A stretch of DNA of 64,000 bases from Nostoc sp. S4 (GCA_029379225.1 JAQYWR010000004.1:124001-188000); one strand, 5' to 3'; shown: positions 34,364 to 42,476, counted from the stretch's first letter. The notes: a model not told the origin generated them from the letters alone. Numbers and translations are program-made.

Positions 34364-35976
34364 GGTTTGCTGGTGGACTGACGGCAGTATTATTTGGTAC
34401 AGCAATTGTTATTGAACAGGTGCAAATCGCCACGGCGTTGAAACCCACAGAAGTTAGTCCCATAGCTCAAAAAATTACAGTCCGTATTGATGGAGCAGGT
34501 ACGGGTTCTGGCATAATTATTGAGCGTCAAGGCAATACTTACACAATTCTCACTAATAAACATGTAGTTCAAGAACAGGGTAGCTACACAGTCTACGCAC
34601 CAGATGGTAAACAGTACACTTTTAATCATAGTCAAGTTCAACCATTTCCAGGTGTTGATTTGGCAGTATTTAAATTTAGTAGTAATCAAAATTATCAGGT
34701 TGCAGAAAAGGGAAATTCTGAAAGCTTACAATTAGGGACAACTATTCATGTAGCAGGTTATCCTCAAGGATCATCAAGCATCAGCTTTCTGAGTGGCACA
34801 ATTTCTAGTCGTGAAATAAATCCAAAAGAAGGTTACGCTTTTATTTATACAGTGAATGCTTTTCCAGACATGAGTGGGGGACCGATACTGGATGAGCAAG
34901 GTAAATTAGTAGGAATTCACGGACGCGTCATAACTCGCCTAGATACAAATGCTGTTACTGTGTCTGGGATTCCGTTGAAAACTTATTTAAGTCTTGCCCC
35001 ATCAGCAAAACCACCAGCTATTACTTCACCACCTGTAAATTCATCCACTAAATTTGTTTTAGCGAAGACCCTGATTGGACATTCTACAAAAGTTATTAAA
35101 AGTGGTTATTATTCAGACATAGAAGGAGCGGTTAATTCAGTCGCCATTAGCCCAGATGGTAAAACTTTAGCTAGTGCTAGTCAGGACAAAACTATCAAAA
35201 TCTGGAACCTCATCACTGGGCAAGAAATTAGTACCCTCAAAGGTCATTCTGGTTCGGTTAATTCAGTCGCAATTAGCCCAGATGGTAGAACTTTAGCTAG
35301 TGCTAGTCAGGACAAAACTATCAAAATCTGGAACCTCGACACTGGGCAAGAAATTAGTACCCTCAAAGGTCATTCTGGTTCGGTTAATTCAGTCGCCATT
35401 AGCCCAGATGGTAGAACTTTAGCTAGTGGTAGTGATGACAAAACTATCAAAATCTGGAACCTCACTACTGGGCAAGAAACTAGTACGCTCAATGGTTATT
35501 CTGAATGGGTTGAATCAGTCGCCATTAGCCCAGATGGCAGAACTTTAGCTAGTGGTGGTGGGGACAACAAGATAAAAATCTGGAACCTCACTACTGGGAG
35601 GCTATTTCGTATTTTCAATGGTTATTTTAATGTAGTTTATTCAGTCGCCTTTAGCCCAGATAGCAAAACTTTAGCTAGTGGTATTTTTTACAATAGTATC
35701 GAAATCTTGAATGTCGGCACTGGTCAAGAAATTAGTACCCTCAAAGGTCATTCTAATACAGTTCAATCAGTCGCCATTAGCCCAGATGGCAAAACTTTAG
35801 CTAGTGGTAGTAGCGACAATACTATCAAAATCTGGAACCTCACCACAGGGCAAGAAATTAGTATGCTCAAAGGTCATTCTGGTAATGTTAATTCAGTCGC
35901 CTTTAGCCCAGATGGCAGAACTTTAGCTAGTGGTAGTTGGGACGCCACTATCAAAATTTGGCGGCTGTCTGAGTAG
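34360..35976 (+). CDS. Secreted trypsin-like protease fused to a seven-bladed WD40 propeller
   Basis: 538 residues. A signal peptide (FAGGLTAVLFGTAIVIEQVQIATA) precedes a trypsin-like domain with His68 (LTNKHVV), Asp100 (PGVDLAVFKF) and Ser172 (PDMSGGP). A Pro/Ser linker follows and then seven WD40 blades of the form HSGSVNSVAISPDGRTLASGSDDKTIKIWNL, one propeller. It starts inside the stop of the preceding protease gene. In family terms such fusions occur in predicted cyanobacterial signalling or conflict systems; the substrate is unknown. Blade DNA is nearly identical in the first three repeats, which suggests recent duplication. Confidence 0.9.
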   Translation: MRFAGGLTAVLFGTAIVIEQVQIATALKPTEVSPIAQKITVRIDGAGTGSGIIIERQGNTYTILTNKHVVQEQGSYTVYAPDGKQYTFNHSQVQPFPGVDLAVFKFSSNQNYQVAEKGNSESLQLGTTIHVAGYPQGSSSISFLSGTISSREINPKEGYAFIYTVNAFPDMSGGPILDEQGKLVGIHGRVITRLDTNAVTVSGIPLKTYLSLAPSAKPPAITSPPVNSSTKFVLAKTLIGHSTKVIKSGYYSDIEGAVNSVAISPDGKTLASASQDKTIKIWNLITGQEISTLKGHSGSVNSVAISPDGRTLASASQDKTIKIWNLDTGQEISTLKGHSGSVNSVAISPDGRTLASGSDDKTIKIWNLTTGQETSTLNGYSEWVESVAISPDGRTLASGGGDNKIKIWNLTTGRLFRIFNGYFNVVYSVAFSPDSKTLASGIFYNSIEILNVGTGQEISTLKGHSNTVQSVAISPDGKTLASGSSDNTIKIWNLTTGQEISMLKGHSGNVNSVAFSPDGRTLASGSWDATIKIWRLSE

Positions 35977-36012
35977 CTATTTTCTGCTATTCCCTTAATA
36001 ACAGGCGATTAA

Positions 36013-36054
36013 TTATAAATATCTCGGCGATGTCCAATTTTGTAAATCGTGATT
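36013..36054 (-). pseudogene. C-terminal remnant of a RelE/ParE-type toxin
   Basis: The minus strand reads LITIYKIGHRRDIYN then stop, the usual end of a RelE-fold toxin. Only about 15 codons remain, followed directly by a MITE. The rest of the gene is absent. Confidence 0.6.
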
Positions 36055-36055
36055 A

Positions 36056-36177
36056 GGGATTTCAAAGAAATAAATTATCCACTCTTGTGGGGTGGGCGTC
36101 TCGCCCGCCCGTTGACAGGGGCGGACAAGATGTCCACCCCACAAGAAAAGTTGTATATTTTTTATTTGGAAGTCCCT
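36056..36177. mobile_element. MITE-like element, GGGACT family, between two toxin gene remnants
   Basis: 122 bp with TA on both sides; ends GGGATTTCAAAGAAATAAA and TTTTATTTGGAAGTCCCT are imperfect inverted repeats. Inside lies a second palindrome, CTTGTGGGGTGG / CCACCCCACAAG. Confidence 0.75.
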
Positions 36178-36237
36178 TAATAAAGCATTAATAGCTGCAA
36201 AATTTATCAAAGGTGTAGCATTACAAACAACTGTCAC
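36178..36237 (-). pseudogene. N-terminal remnant of a PIN-domain toxin (DUF3368 type)
   Basis: Twenty codons remain (TVVCNATPLINFAAIN is the conserved start of the DUF3368 PIN domain), then the frame enters the MITE at 36177. It starts 5 bp after the UPF0175 antitoxin stop, the normal order of this toxin-antitoxin pair. The catalytic acidic residues beyond the first are lost, so the toxin is dead. Confidence 0.75.
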
Positions 36238-36242
36238 AATTG

Positions 36243-36494
36243 CTAAAAACCTGCATTAATGGTTTCAATATCCTGGGCTAAATCTGTTTCATTGTAATGA
36301 CGTTCAATTTTATGTTGCCCTAAAACCTGCTGAAATTCCCAGACAGATAGGTTAGCTAAGTGACGCGCTTGAGCAAAAGTAAAAATCTTCTGTGCATACA
36401 ACTGTAGAGCTAATTCTTGACGAATAGCCTGTTCACCTTGATTTAAGGAATCAGATGATATCTGTAAATTTATTGGCTGAATAAATGTATTCAT
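36243..36494 (-). CDS. UPF0175-family antitoxin, orphaned
   Basis: 83 residues. LQISSDSLNQGEQAIRQELALQLYAQKIFTFAQARHLANLSVWEFQQVLGQHKI is the UPF0175 signature (small helical DNA-binding antitoxin). Its partner PIN toxin downstream is cut after 20 codons by a MITE, so this antitoxin stands without its toxin. A near copy lies at 38162-38431. Confidence 0.85.
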   Translation of the reverse strand: MNTFIQPINLQISSDSLNQGEQAIRQELALQLYAQKIFTFAQARHLANLSVWEFQQVLGQHKIERHYNETDLAQDIETINAGF

Positions 36495-36498
36495 TGCT

Positions 36499-36612
36499 CT
36501 AATGATAAATAGCTATATCCGGTAATTCTTGAGCTAATTTTTGTGCTGCATTTAAATCACGTTGCGCTTTTCTTAGCCAAAACTGTACCAGAATGCGCTT
36601 TGCCTTGTTCAT
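36499..36612 (-). pseudogene. Truncated HEPN-domain toxin
   Basis: 37 codons from ATG (36612-36610) to TAG (36501-36499). FWLRKAQRDLNAAQKLAQELPDIAIYH is the N-terminal helix region of a HEPN toxin, which should continue for about 90 more residues and carry the RxxxxH RNase motif. It ends at the junction with the UPF0175 gene. It overlaps the end of the nucleotidyltransferase frame, as is usual for MNT-HEPN pairs. Confidence 0.7.
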
Positions 36613-36886
36613 AAAGTAATTTACCTTGTTCTACAATTTTTCTGGTAAGAGATGCCGGAACTGTTTTAAATGTTTCTACATCATTTCTAGTTTTGATGAG
36701 AACATCGACATCAATCATTAAGTCGTCAACAGCGTTTATTGCCCGCACTCCCCACTCAATACGGTCAAAATCTGGTATATCATCCGGTACAATAATACAT
36801 AAATCTAAATCGCTGTATTGATGGGGATTTCCCCAAGCATAGGAACCAAACAGGATAATTTCTTCAGGATTTAGTGATGCTACCAA
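36557..36886 (-). CDS. MNT-type nucleotidyltransferase antitoxin, probably damaged at its start
   Basis: 109 residues from a TTG start. LFGSYAWGNPHQYSDLDLCIIV carries the GSxxxG..SDxD nucleotidyltransferase motif of MNT antitoxins, which modify and silence HEPN toxins. Upstream in the same frame, an ATG (36930-36928) begins MTPITNSIIAEVIC and is followed by TGA, then LVASLNPEE; the original start was probably there and a nonsense mutation has intervened. The last 15 or so residues after LLYEQ overlap the HEPN remnant and look like run-on. With its HEPN partner truncated, the module is likely non-functional. Confidence 0.7.
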   Translation of the reverse strand: MVASLNPEEIILFGSYAWGNPHQYSDLDLCIIVPDDIPDFDRIEWGVRAINAVDDLMIDVDVLIKTRNDVETFKTVPASLTRKIVEQGKLLYEQGKAHSGTVLAKKSAT

Positions 36887-36927
36887 TCAGCAAATTACTT
36901 CTGCAATGATTGAGTTAGTGATGGGTG

Positions 36928-37164
36928 TCATAAGATTTTGGGGTCAATATATAAAAATTCATCTCGCATACACTCAGCAACAAACATAAACACAGCTTGT
37001 ACAGCTTGTGGTGTTAAAGTTGGATAATTATCTAAAATTTGCTCTACCGTCCAACCATTAGCAAATAAACCAAGTATAAATTCCACAGATAACCGTGTAC
37101 TTTTTATCATTGGTTTACCTAATAATATTTTGGGGTCAGAATGGATGTATTGTCGCCACTCCAT
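36928..37164 (-). CDS. DUF433-family protein (antitoxin-like)
   Basis: 78 residues. YIHSDPKILLGKPMIKSTRLSVEFILGLFANGWTVEQILDNYPTLTPQAVQAVFMF is the complete DUF433 motif, a small helix-turn-helix-like antitoxin that normally precedes a DUF5615 PIN-like toxin. No such toxin follows here; instead the MNT gene comes next. It seems intact but orphaned. Confidence 0.85.
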   Translation of the reverse strand: MEWRQYIHSDPKILLGKPMIKSTRLSVEFILGLFANGWTVEQILDNYPTLTPQAVQAVFMFVAECMRDEFLYIDPKIL

Positions 37165-37233
37165 AATCAGTATTTTTTAATATTAAAAGTAATAATTAAG
37201 ATTATAAGTAATAAACTTCAGTCAAAAGTATTA

Positions 37234-37334
37234 AATTTTGTAGGTTGGTCGAAGTATGAGATCCAACACCCCAATTAATGTTGGGTTACCCTGCCGGAAG
37301 CAAGCTACGTTCCTCAACCCAACCTACGTTGATT
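37234..37334. repeat. GTAGGTTGG / CCAACCTAC inverted-repeat element
   Basis: The ends TGTAGGTTGG (near 37240) and CCCAACCTACG (near 37318) are inverted, with AACCCAAC/GTTGGGTT-type motifs inside. It is a dispersed repeat type common in Nostocales, sitting just past the VapC stop. Confidence 0.65.
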
Positions 37335-37376
37335 AAGGTTTTTGGCTTTAATCCAAGCGTATTGGCTTTTAACGCC

Positions 37377-37784
37377 TCAACCTTGTTCTTCCCAATCTTC
37401 AATCTTTAAGCTATTTACTCTACTAAACTCACGAACATTATGCGTTATTAATATTAAATCGTTCGCGAGTGCAATTGCTGCAATTTGCAAATCATTCGGA
37501 CTAATTGGCGTACCATTAGCTGCCAATTCAGCACGGATTCTACCTGCTATCTTTGCAGCTTCTAAATCTAAAAATATAGTGCTAAATTGACTAAAAAACC
37601 GTTGCAGTATTTCTAAATTTCTCTCCCATTGGACGCTACGGTAAGCACCATAATAAAGTTCCAATTGAGTGATTGTAGAAATTACAATATCTTCTGGTTG
37701 TTTTGCTGCCAGTCGATTTGTAACTGCCGCACTGCTATTATTTATTAAGCGAATACAGACATTTGAATCGAGAAGATAAGTCAA
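37377..37784 (-). CDS. VapC-type PIN-domain toxin
   Basis: 135 residues. MTYLLDSNVCIRLI gives the first acidic residue (Asp6), ITQLELYYGA the second (Glu), and SPNDLQIAAIALANDLILITHNVREF the remaining acidic residues of the PIN RNase site. Overlaps the upstream antitoxin gene by 4 bp (ATGA). VapC toxins cut RNA, commonly tRNA; the target is not known here. It appears intact. Confidence 0.92.
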   Translation of the reverse strand: MTYLLDSNVCIRLINNSSAAVTNRLAAKQPEDIVISTITQLELYYGAYRSVQWERNLEILQRFFSQFSTIFLDLEAAKIAGRIRAELAANGTPISPNDLQIAAIALANDLILITHNVREFSRVNSLKIEDWEEQG

Positions 37785-38032
37785 AAGATCTGCTCCCTAG
37801 TTTCATATTCTCCCTGTTCTGGTCGTTCTAAAGGTTCTCCTACCCAACCACCAATTACTTCTTCAAAAAAACCTGGCATCCAGCCTTTAACTTGAGGAGT
37901 TGTTGGTTTTGTTTTTTCTTTATCTTGTTCTTTCGTTTTCCAGTGCATAAATTCCACAAATTCTAACACCCGTTGTTGTTTATCTTGCGGAAGTTCCCGC
38001 CATTTTTCTAGTAAATTTTGTTCTGTACTCAT
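37781..38032 (-). CDS. VapB-like (DUF2281) antitoxin
   Basis: 83 residues. EKWRELPQDKQQRVLEFVEFMHWKTKE is the N-terminal helix region of DUF2281-type antitoxins. The C-terminal half contains a WMPGFFEEVIGGWVGEPLER block that may contact VapC. It is the first gene of the pair and overlaps the toxin start. Confidence 0.85.
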   Translation of the reverse strand: MSTEQNLLEKWRELPQDKQQRVLEFVEFMHWKTKEQDKEKTKPTTPQVKGWMPGFFEEVIGGWVGEPLERPEQGEYETREQIF

Positions 38033-38161
38033 CTTGATTACACCTAGTTTAATAAAATTGTGGAATAGAAGCTAACTTCTCACTAATGATTTAGTATTGC
38101 TATAGCTCTACCAAATTTATTTATTCAAACATATACGACTTACCTACTTTAATATCCTGGG

Positions 38162-38431
38162 CTAAATCTGTTTCATTATAATGTAATGACGTTCAATTTT
38201 ATGTTGCCCTAAAACCTGCTGAAATTCCCATACAGATAAGTTAGCTAAGTGACGCGCTTGAGCAAAAGTAAAAATATTCTGTGCATATAACTGTAGAGCT
38301 AATTCTAGACGAATAGCCTGTTCGCCTTGATTTAAGGAATCAGATGATATGTGTAAATTTGTTGGCTGAATAAATGTATTCATTGCTCTTGCGATCGCAA
38401 ACTGAGTTCTTGTAAATTGGTTAGAGCGCAA
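38162..38431 (-). pseudogene. Second UPF0175 antitoxin copy with frameshifted end
   Basis: A near duplicate of the gene at 36243-36494 (same MNTFIQP start, one or two substitutions). A 5-bp insertion within CATTATAATGTAATGACG shifts the frame, so HYNETDLAQDIE is replaced by HYIIMKQI and a stop. The longest open frame also has 16 extra N-terminal codons before the real Met. No toxin gene follows. Confidence 0.75.
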
Positions 38432-38498
38432 GCGTTACCCAACAACTACGCTAATTGTAACTTTTTAGTACCGCCTTGCATAAGCTCTTAGCTTTTGA

Positions 38499-38564
38499 TT
38501 ATTGTAAATCTCCTAGAGCAGCTAAAATTTCAATGTATTCATCTTTGATTGATACTGTTGCCAT
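38499..38564 (-). pseudogene. Short N-terminal fragment of an unidentified gene
   Basis: Reads MATVSIKDEYIEILAALGDLQ then stop (21 codons), 19 bp after the kinase gene. The text looks like a protein start, for example of a small toxin-antitoxin gene; the rest seems deleted. This is a weak call. Confidence 0.35.
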
Positions 38565-38583
38565 AACCTCTGCCTTAAATTTA

Positions 38584-40065
38584 CTAGTTTTCTTCAACCT
38601 TAATTTCAAATGAATTAATCATTGTTTCTGCCAGTTCTAAATACTTGTTATATTCTTTTTCTTCAGCCGTATAAGTAATAAAATATGTTTTACCATCTCT
38701 GACTGTGCCAATTTCCATCGCTTTGAGCTTACATTGTCCTTCTTGACGAGTATAAGTTAATTTATAAGCATTGAGCTTTGATAGCGTTGTTGATGGATAA
38801 TCATCTTTTACTTTTGAATTTGGATTAATTGTTTTAATCTTTCGTACAGCCTCATTTTTAGATTCTTCTAGAGATAACAATTTCTGAGTTACATTAATTG
38901 TTATTACTAAAGGACAAGAATCTACCTGATTTTGATTTTTAGGGGTAAATTTAACTATCTCACTTTCACCTACCTTACTTTCAACTATCTCACTAGAATT
39001 ATCTTTTGGTGGTTCGATTGGTTGCCAGTCGTTTGAGGGATATTTAATTGTGATGCCAGACTTAGGTTCGTTGTAAGTTTCAAGAGTAGGCTGGGAGGGA
39101 ATAATTTTAGATAAAATCCAGAAAATTAGCGGAGTAATTACGGCTGCTAAACCCACACCTAGCCAAAGTTTCCACGATCGCTGTTTTTTTGTTAGTCTTT
39201 TAAGAGCCTGCAATACTTCATTTACTGACTGATAACGCTGGCGGTAGTCATAGCGCACCATTTTATCGATGATATTTGCTAGTTTAGGGCTAACGTGGGT
39301 GCGTAGTTTATCGCCGTAGGCATCGCGCCAAACGATTTCTCCTGTTTGTGGATGTGTAGGTAGTCCTCCACTAAGCCGAGGATCGGGATTTATCCCTGTT
39401 AAAGCTTGAATAGCTATGATTCCCACTGCATAGATGTCGCTACTTAATTTTGGGTCGCCTCTTTCTTGTTCGCTAGGCATATAACCAGGATTACCAATGC
39501 GAGTGGGAAAACTGACCTGTCCTTGAGGATTAACTACCTGGGTAGTGACTTCTTTAACTGCACCAAAGTCAATTAAAACAATTTTGCCATCAGCCTGACG
39601 ACGGCGAATATTTGAGGTTTTCAGATCCCGATGAATTAAATTTTCTTTATGAACAAAGTCTAAAACTTCTAGAATATCCTGTAAAAGTTTAATTACGTAA
39701 GCTTCACTAAGTTGCACACCCGATACTAATTCTCGGCTGAGGTCGTGACCTTCAATATATTCCTGCACCAAATAAAATTCTTGGTTCTCTTCAAAGTATG
39801 CCAGAAGACGCGGTATTTGCTCATGCTTGCCTAACTTTTCTAGCTTTTCTGCTTCCCTGACAAACAATCTTTTGCCAACTTGTAAATTGTATGGGTCAGT
39901 AGATATTGGTTTAAACTGCTTGACAACACAATGAGGATTTCCTGGTCGTCTTGTGTCAATGGCTGTGAAAGTAACTCCAAATCCACCTTTGCCAATTTGT
40001 TCCAAAATTTGGTAGCGTCCATTGAGGATTTGACCTATCATCTGAGTCACCAATGTATCCTGCAA
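38584..40065 (-). CDS. Transmembrane Ser/Thr protein kinase with exported PsbP/DUF1795-like domain
   Basis: 493 residues. The Hanks-type kinase domain (about 18-290) has the glycine-rich loop IGKGGFGVTF, catalytic Lys49 (CVVKQF), Asp147 in HRDLKTSN and Asp166 in DFG. A transmembrane helix (LWLGVGLAAVITPLIFWIL, about 301-319) leads to a C-terminal domain (about 330-493) with GITIKYPSNDWQPIEPP, resembling PsbP/DUF1795-like folds. It would sense outside signals with that domain and phosphorylate cytoplasmic proteins. Located downstream of rpaA on the same strand, about 105 bp away, separated by a palindromic repeat. Confidence 0.92.
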   Translation of the reverse strand: MQDTLVTQMIGQILNGRYQILEQIGKGGFGVTFTAIDTRRPGNPHCVVKQFKPISTDPYNLQVGKRLFVREAEKLEKLGKHEQIPRLLAYFEENQEFYLVQEYIEGHDLSRELVSGVQLSEAYVIKLLQDILEVLDFVHKENLIHRDLKTSNIRRRQADGKIVLIDFGAVKEVTTQVVNPQGQVSFPTRIGNPGYMPSEQERGDPKLSSDIYAVGIIAIQALTGINPDPRLSGGLPTHPQTGEIVWRDAYGDKLRTHVSPKLANIIDKMVRYDYRQRYQSVNEVLQALKRLTKKQRSWKLWLGVGLAAVITPLIFWILSKIIPSQPTLETYNEPKSGITIKYPSNDWQPIEPPKDNSSEIVESKVGESEIVKFTPKNQNQVDSCPLVITINVTQKLLSLEESKNEAVRKIKTINPNSKVKDDYPSTTLSKLNAYKLTYTRQEGQCKLKAMEIGTVRDGKTYFITYTAEEKEYNKYLELAETMINSFEIKVEEN

Positions 40066-40100
40066 TTTTTATATCATTTTCTAGGATTGCTAAAAATATA

Positions 40101-40123
40101 GAGACGTTGCATTGCAACGTCTC
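40101..40123. repeat. Dispersed palindrome GAGACGTTGCA between rpaA and the kinase gene
   Basis: Same 11-bp arms as at 33106-33130. It lies after rpaA and would form a perfect RNA hairpin. Confidence 0.8.
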
Positions 40124-40170
40124 TACAAATTGAAAAATCTTGCTTACTACTCAGGACTACTGCGGTGATT

Positions 40171-40914
40171 TCATTCCACCACTGTTGCGGAAGCACCCTC
40201 GGCGGCTGGAGGTATACTGGGTAACTCTAGACAGTATCCAGCACCATACACTGTTTTGATGTAGCGGGGATGGCGGGGATCTGGTTCTAGTTTGGTTCGC
40301 AAGTGGCGAATATGGACGCGAATGGTTTCAATGTCGTCATCAGGATCGTAGCCCCAAACTTCTCTGAGGATTTCGCTGGGAGAAACTGTTTGACCGTGGC
40401 GTTGCAGCAAGCAGTGAAGTAGCTCAAATTCCAAGTGAGTCAATTTCACTGTTTCGTTAAACCAGATGGCCTCAAATCTTTCGGGAACGAGGGTGAGTGA
40501 GCCATAATTAAGAATCTCACTGTGTTTAGCTGCTTGGGGAATGCGGTCAGTACGCCGCAAAAGTGCCCGCACCCGCGCTAGCATTTCTTCAACTTCAAAA
40601 GGCTTGGTGAGGTAGTCATCTGCGCCGGCATTAAAGCCTTCCACCTTGTCCTGAGTTTGGCTTAATGCTGTCAACATTAACACGGGAATCTCGGCGGTGC
40701 GATCGTCGCGACGCAGGCGTTGGCAAACTGTAAATCCATCTACTCTGGGCAGCATCAGATCTAACATGATCAAGTCTGGTTGTAGCTGGAGAGCCAGCGC
40801 TTGACCTTTGATGCCGTCTTCAGCTTGACTAACATCGTAGCCAGCCATTTCCAAGTTGACGGCAACTAGTTCTGAAATCGCTGGGTCATCGTCTATGACA
40901 AGAATCCTCGGCAT
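40171..40914 (-). CDS. rpaA: OmpR-type response regulator RpaA
   Basis: 247 residues. The receiver domain (about 1-120) has the acidic pocket DDD at 8-10, phospho-acceptor Asp52 ([10 protein letters not shown]) and the conserved Lys in LTKPFE. The DNA-binding winged helix (about 135-235) reads [49 protein letters not shown]. The sequence is almost identical to what I recall for cyanobacterial RpaA, the master output regulator of the circadian clock that also affects phycobilisome energy coupling. The tail ([13 protein letters not shown]) varies. Upstream region 40915-41071 is its promoter. Confidence 0.93.
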   Translation of the reverse strand: MPRILVIDDDPAISELVAVNLEMAGYDVSQAEDGIKGQALALQLQPDLIMLDLMLPRVDGFTVCQRLRRDDRTAEIPVLMLTALSQTQDKVEGFNAGADDYLTKPFEVEEMLARVRALLRRTDRIPQAAKHSEILNYGSLTLVPERFEAIWFNETVKLTHLEFELLHCLLQRHGQTVSPSEILREVWGYDPDDDIETIRVHIRHLRTKLEPDPRHPRYIKTVYGAGYCLELPSIPPAAEGASATVVE

Positions 40915-41071
40915 TCTTAAAAAATTATTACTACTTATTAAGGATAATTAAGAACCTTTGATAGATACAAAGATTTTTGAATCGATTCTAAAAAAGATTT
41001 TAAATCTTACATAAATATTAAGATTAAATGACTGTGAAATCAAGACTCAACTAAACGAAATCTTATAGTCT

Positions 41072-42136
41072 ATGATGTGTTATACTCCTAGTTTTAATCC
41101 GTCTTGGTTTTTACAAAACGGTGTAATTATGACTGTACACACCGCTTTGTGGGGAAGCCGTTATTGGGAAAGTACTAATCAAAATCCAGAACCGTCTTAT
41201 CACGAAAAAATCTTTATCGGTGGGCAAGGTGTGCCAATTTTTGGCTTGGTTGCTATACCTGAAAATGCTCACAGCACGATTATTGGAACTTATGGTATTA
41301 CTGGAGAGTTAAAGACAGAATGGTCTTTGAGAGTACTGGGACGTAAAGCCTATGCTCAAGGCTACGCCGTAGTATTATTTGATTGGCGTGCCCACGGTAA
41401 AACTGCTGACTTGTCGCCAACTTTGACTTCCGATGGACTGTATGAAGGGGAAGATTATGTTCGCATTGCCGCTGCTGCTAAGGCAATGGGATGTCCAGGA
41501 AAATTTTGGTTTACAGGATTTTCTTTAGGAGGGCAGTTGGCGCTATGGGCGGTGAAAGTCGCTGGTAAAGTGATTAGAGAGCATCAAGATTTAGGACTTG
41601 AAGATAGCGACATTGGCGGCGGCATGGTAATTTGTCCGAGTTTGGATTCTGAGCGATCGCTATCTTATCTAGTCACAAAACCTTTCGGCAGATATTTGGA
41701 AAGGGAGATTACAAAGAATTTAAAAAAGCTGGCGTGGCGACTCCATAATGCACATCCTGGAAGCTTTGACCCAGCAGCGATTGAGCGGGCAAACAGTATT
41801 TGGGGTTTCGATAATGAACTAGTAATTAAGCGACTAGGTTTTCCTTCAGTGGAAGCATATTACCAAGCTAGTAGCGCTTTACAAATATTGCCGCAAATAT
41901 CAAAACCAACTTTGATTATCTATGCTGCCGATGACCCACTTTTTGACCCAGCCATCATACCTGAATTGCAAGCTGCTTGCGATCGCAATCCGGCAATAGA
42001 TTTGTTGCTCACCCGTTACGGCGGTCATGTTGGTTATATGAGTAGCAAAAATTGCCAACGCCAATTACAAGACCCTGACCCTTGGTGGGCATGGAATCGG
42101 ATTTTGCAATGGCTAGAGCAAAAGCGAACGGAGTAA
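41072..42136 (+). CDS. Alpha/beta hydrolase
   Basis: 354 residues as opened, but Met20 (codon 41129-41131, MTVHTALWGSRYWES) is the more likely start. The fold shows GTYGITGELKTEWSLRVLGRKAYAQGYAVVLFDWRAHGKT, the nucleophile elbow GFSLGG (Ser near 151), an Asp in YAADDPLF and His in RYGGHVGYM. This resembles the YheT/EstB-like group, which cleave esters of unknown natural substrate. It is a monocistronic gene; its stop is directly followed by a MITE. Confidence 0.88.
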   Translation: MMCYTPSFNPSWFLQNGVIMTVHTALWGSRYWESTNQNPEPSYHEKIFIGGQGVPIFGLVAIPENAHSTIIGTYGITGELKTEWSLRVLGRKAYAQGYAVVLFDWRAHGKTADLSPTLTSDGLYEGEDYVRIAAAAKAMGCPGKFWFTGFSLGGQLALWAVKVAGKVIREHQDLGLEDSDIGGGMVICPSLDSERSLSYLVTKPFGRYLEREITKNLKKLAWRLHNAHPGSFDPAAIERANSIWGFDNELVIKRLGFPSVEAYYQASSALQILPQISKPTLIIYAADDPLFDPAIIPELQAACDRNPAIDLLLTRYGGHVGYMSSKNCQRQLQDPDPWWAWNRILQWLEQKRTE

Positions 42137-42138
42137 TA

Positions 42139-42237
42139 AGGAACTCCAAGAAATAAATTATCCTGTTTGAAGTTGGTGACTGATGACTGTTAGCAGTTGA
42201 CTGTGAGCAGTAGGATATTTTTTTATTTGTCAGTCTC
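42139..42237. mobile_element. MITE-like element, GGGACT family
   Basis: 99 bp with TA on both sides, starting 2 bp after the hydrolase stop codon. Ends AGGAACTCCAAGAAATAAATT and TTTTATTTGTCAGTCTCT are imperfect inverted repeats. The interior has GACTGATGACTGTTAGCAG-type sequence shared with copy 1 at 25939, in reverse. Confidence 0.72.
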
Positions 42238-42266
42238 TAGTCGAAAAGATAGTATTGATTGAGAAG

Positions 42267-42434
42267 CTACCACAATATGCTTGGTAAACCAGCAATCACA
42301 GAAGCAATACTTGTCCAGAGAGTAAAGCGCTCAATATCTACTTCATCCAAAGCAACGCTCATTTGCTTAATTGCTAATAATAGAGCTGTCAGTAGCAGCA
42401 CAAAGAAAGCAAAGTACTCCAAATTAACGAGCAT
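42267..42434 (-). CDS. Small single- or two-helix membrane protein
   Basis: 55 codons from ATG (42434-42432) to TAG. The N-terminal part is very hydrophobic (EYFAFFVLLLTALLLAIKQ), followed by MSVALDEVDIERFTLW and a second hydrophobic stretch (SIASVIAGLPSILW). A Shine-Dalgarno-like GAGG lies 6-8 bases before the ATG. Composition is far from random and the opposite frame looks like a shadow. I do not recognise the family; the pattern of a helical hairpin with acidic loop suggests an accessory membrane peptide. Confidence 0.55.
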   Translation of the reverse strand: MLVNLEYFAFFVLLLTALLLAIKQMSVALDEVDIERFTLWTSIASVIAGLPSILW

Positions 42435-42476
42435 TCATCCTCACTATCTCGAGAAAAAAGTAGTTCTAATAGGTTT

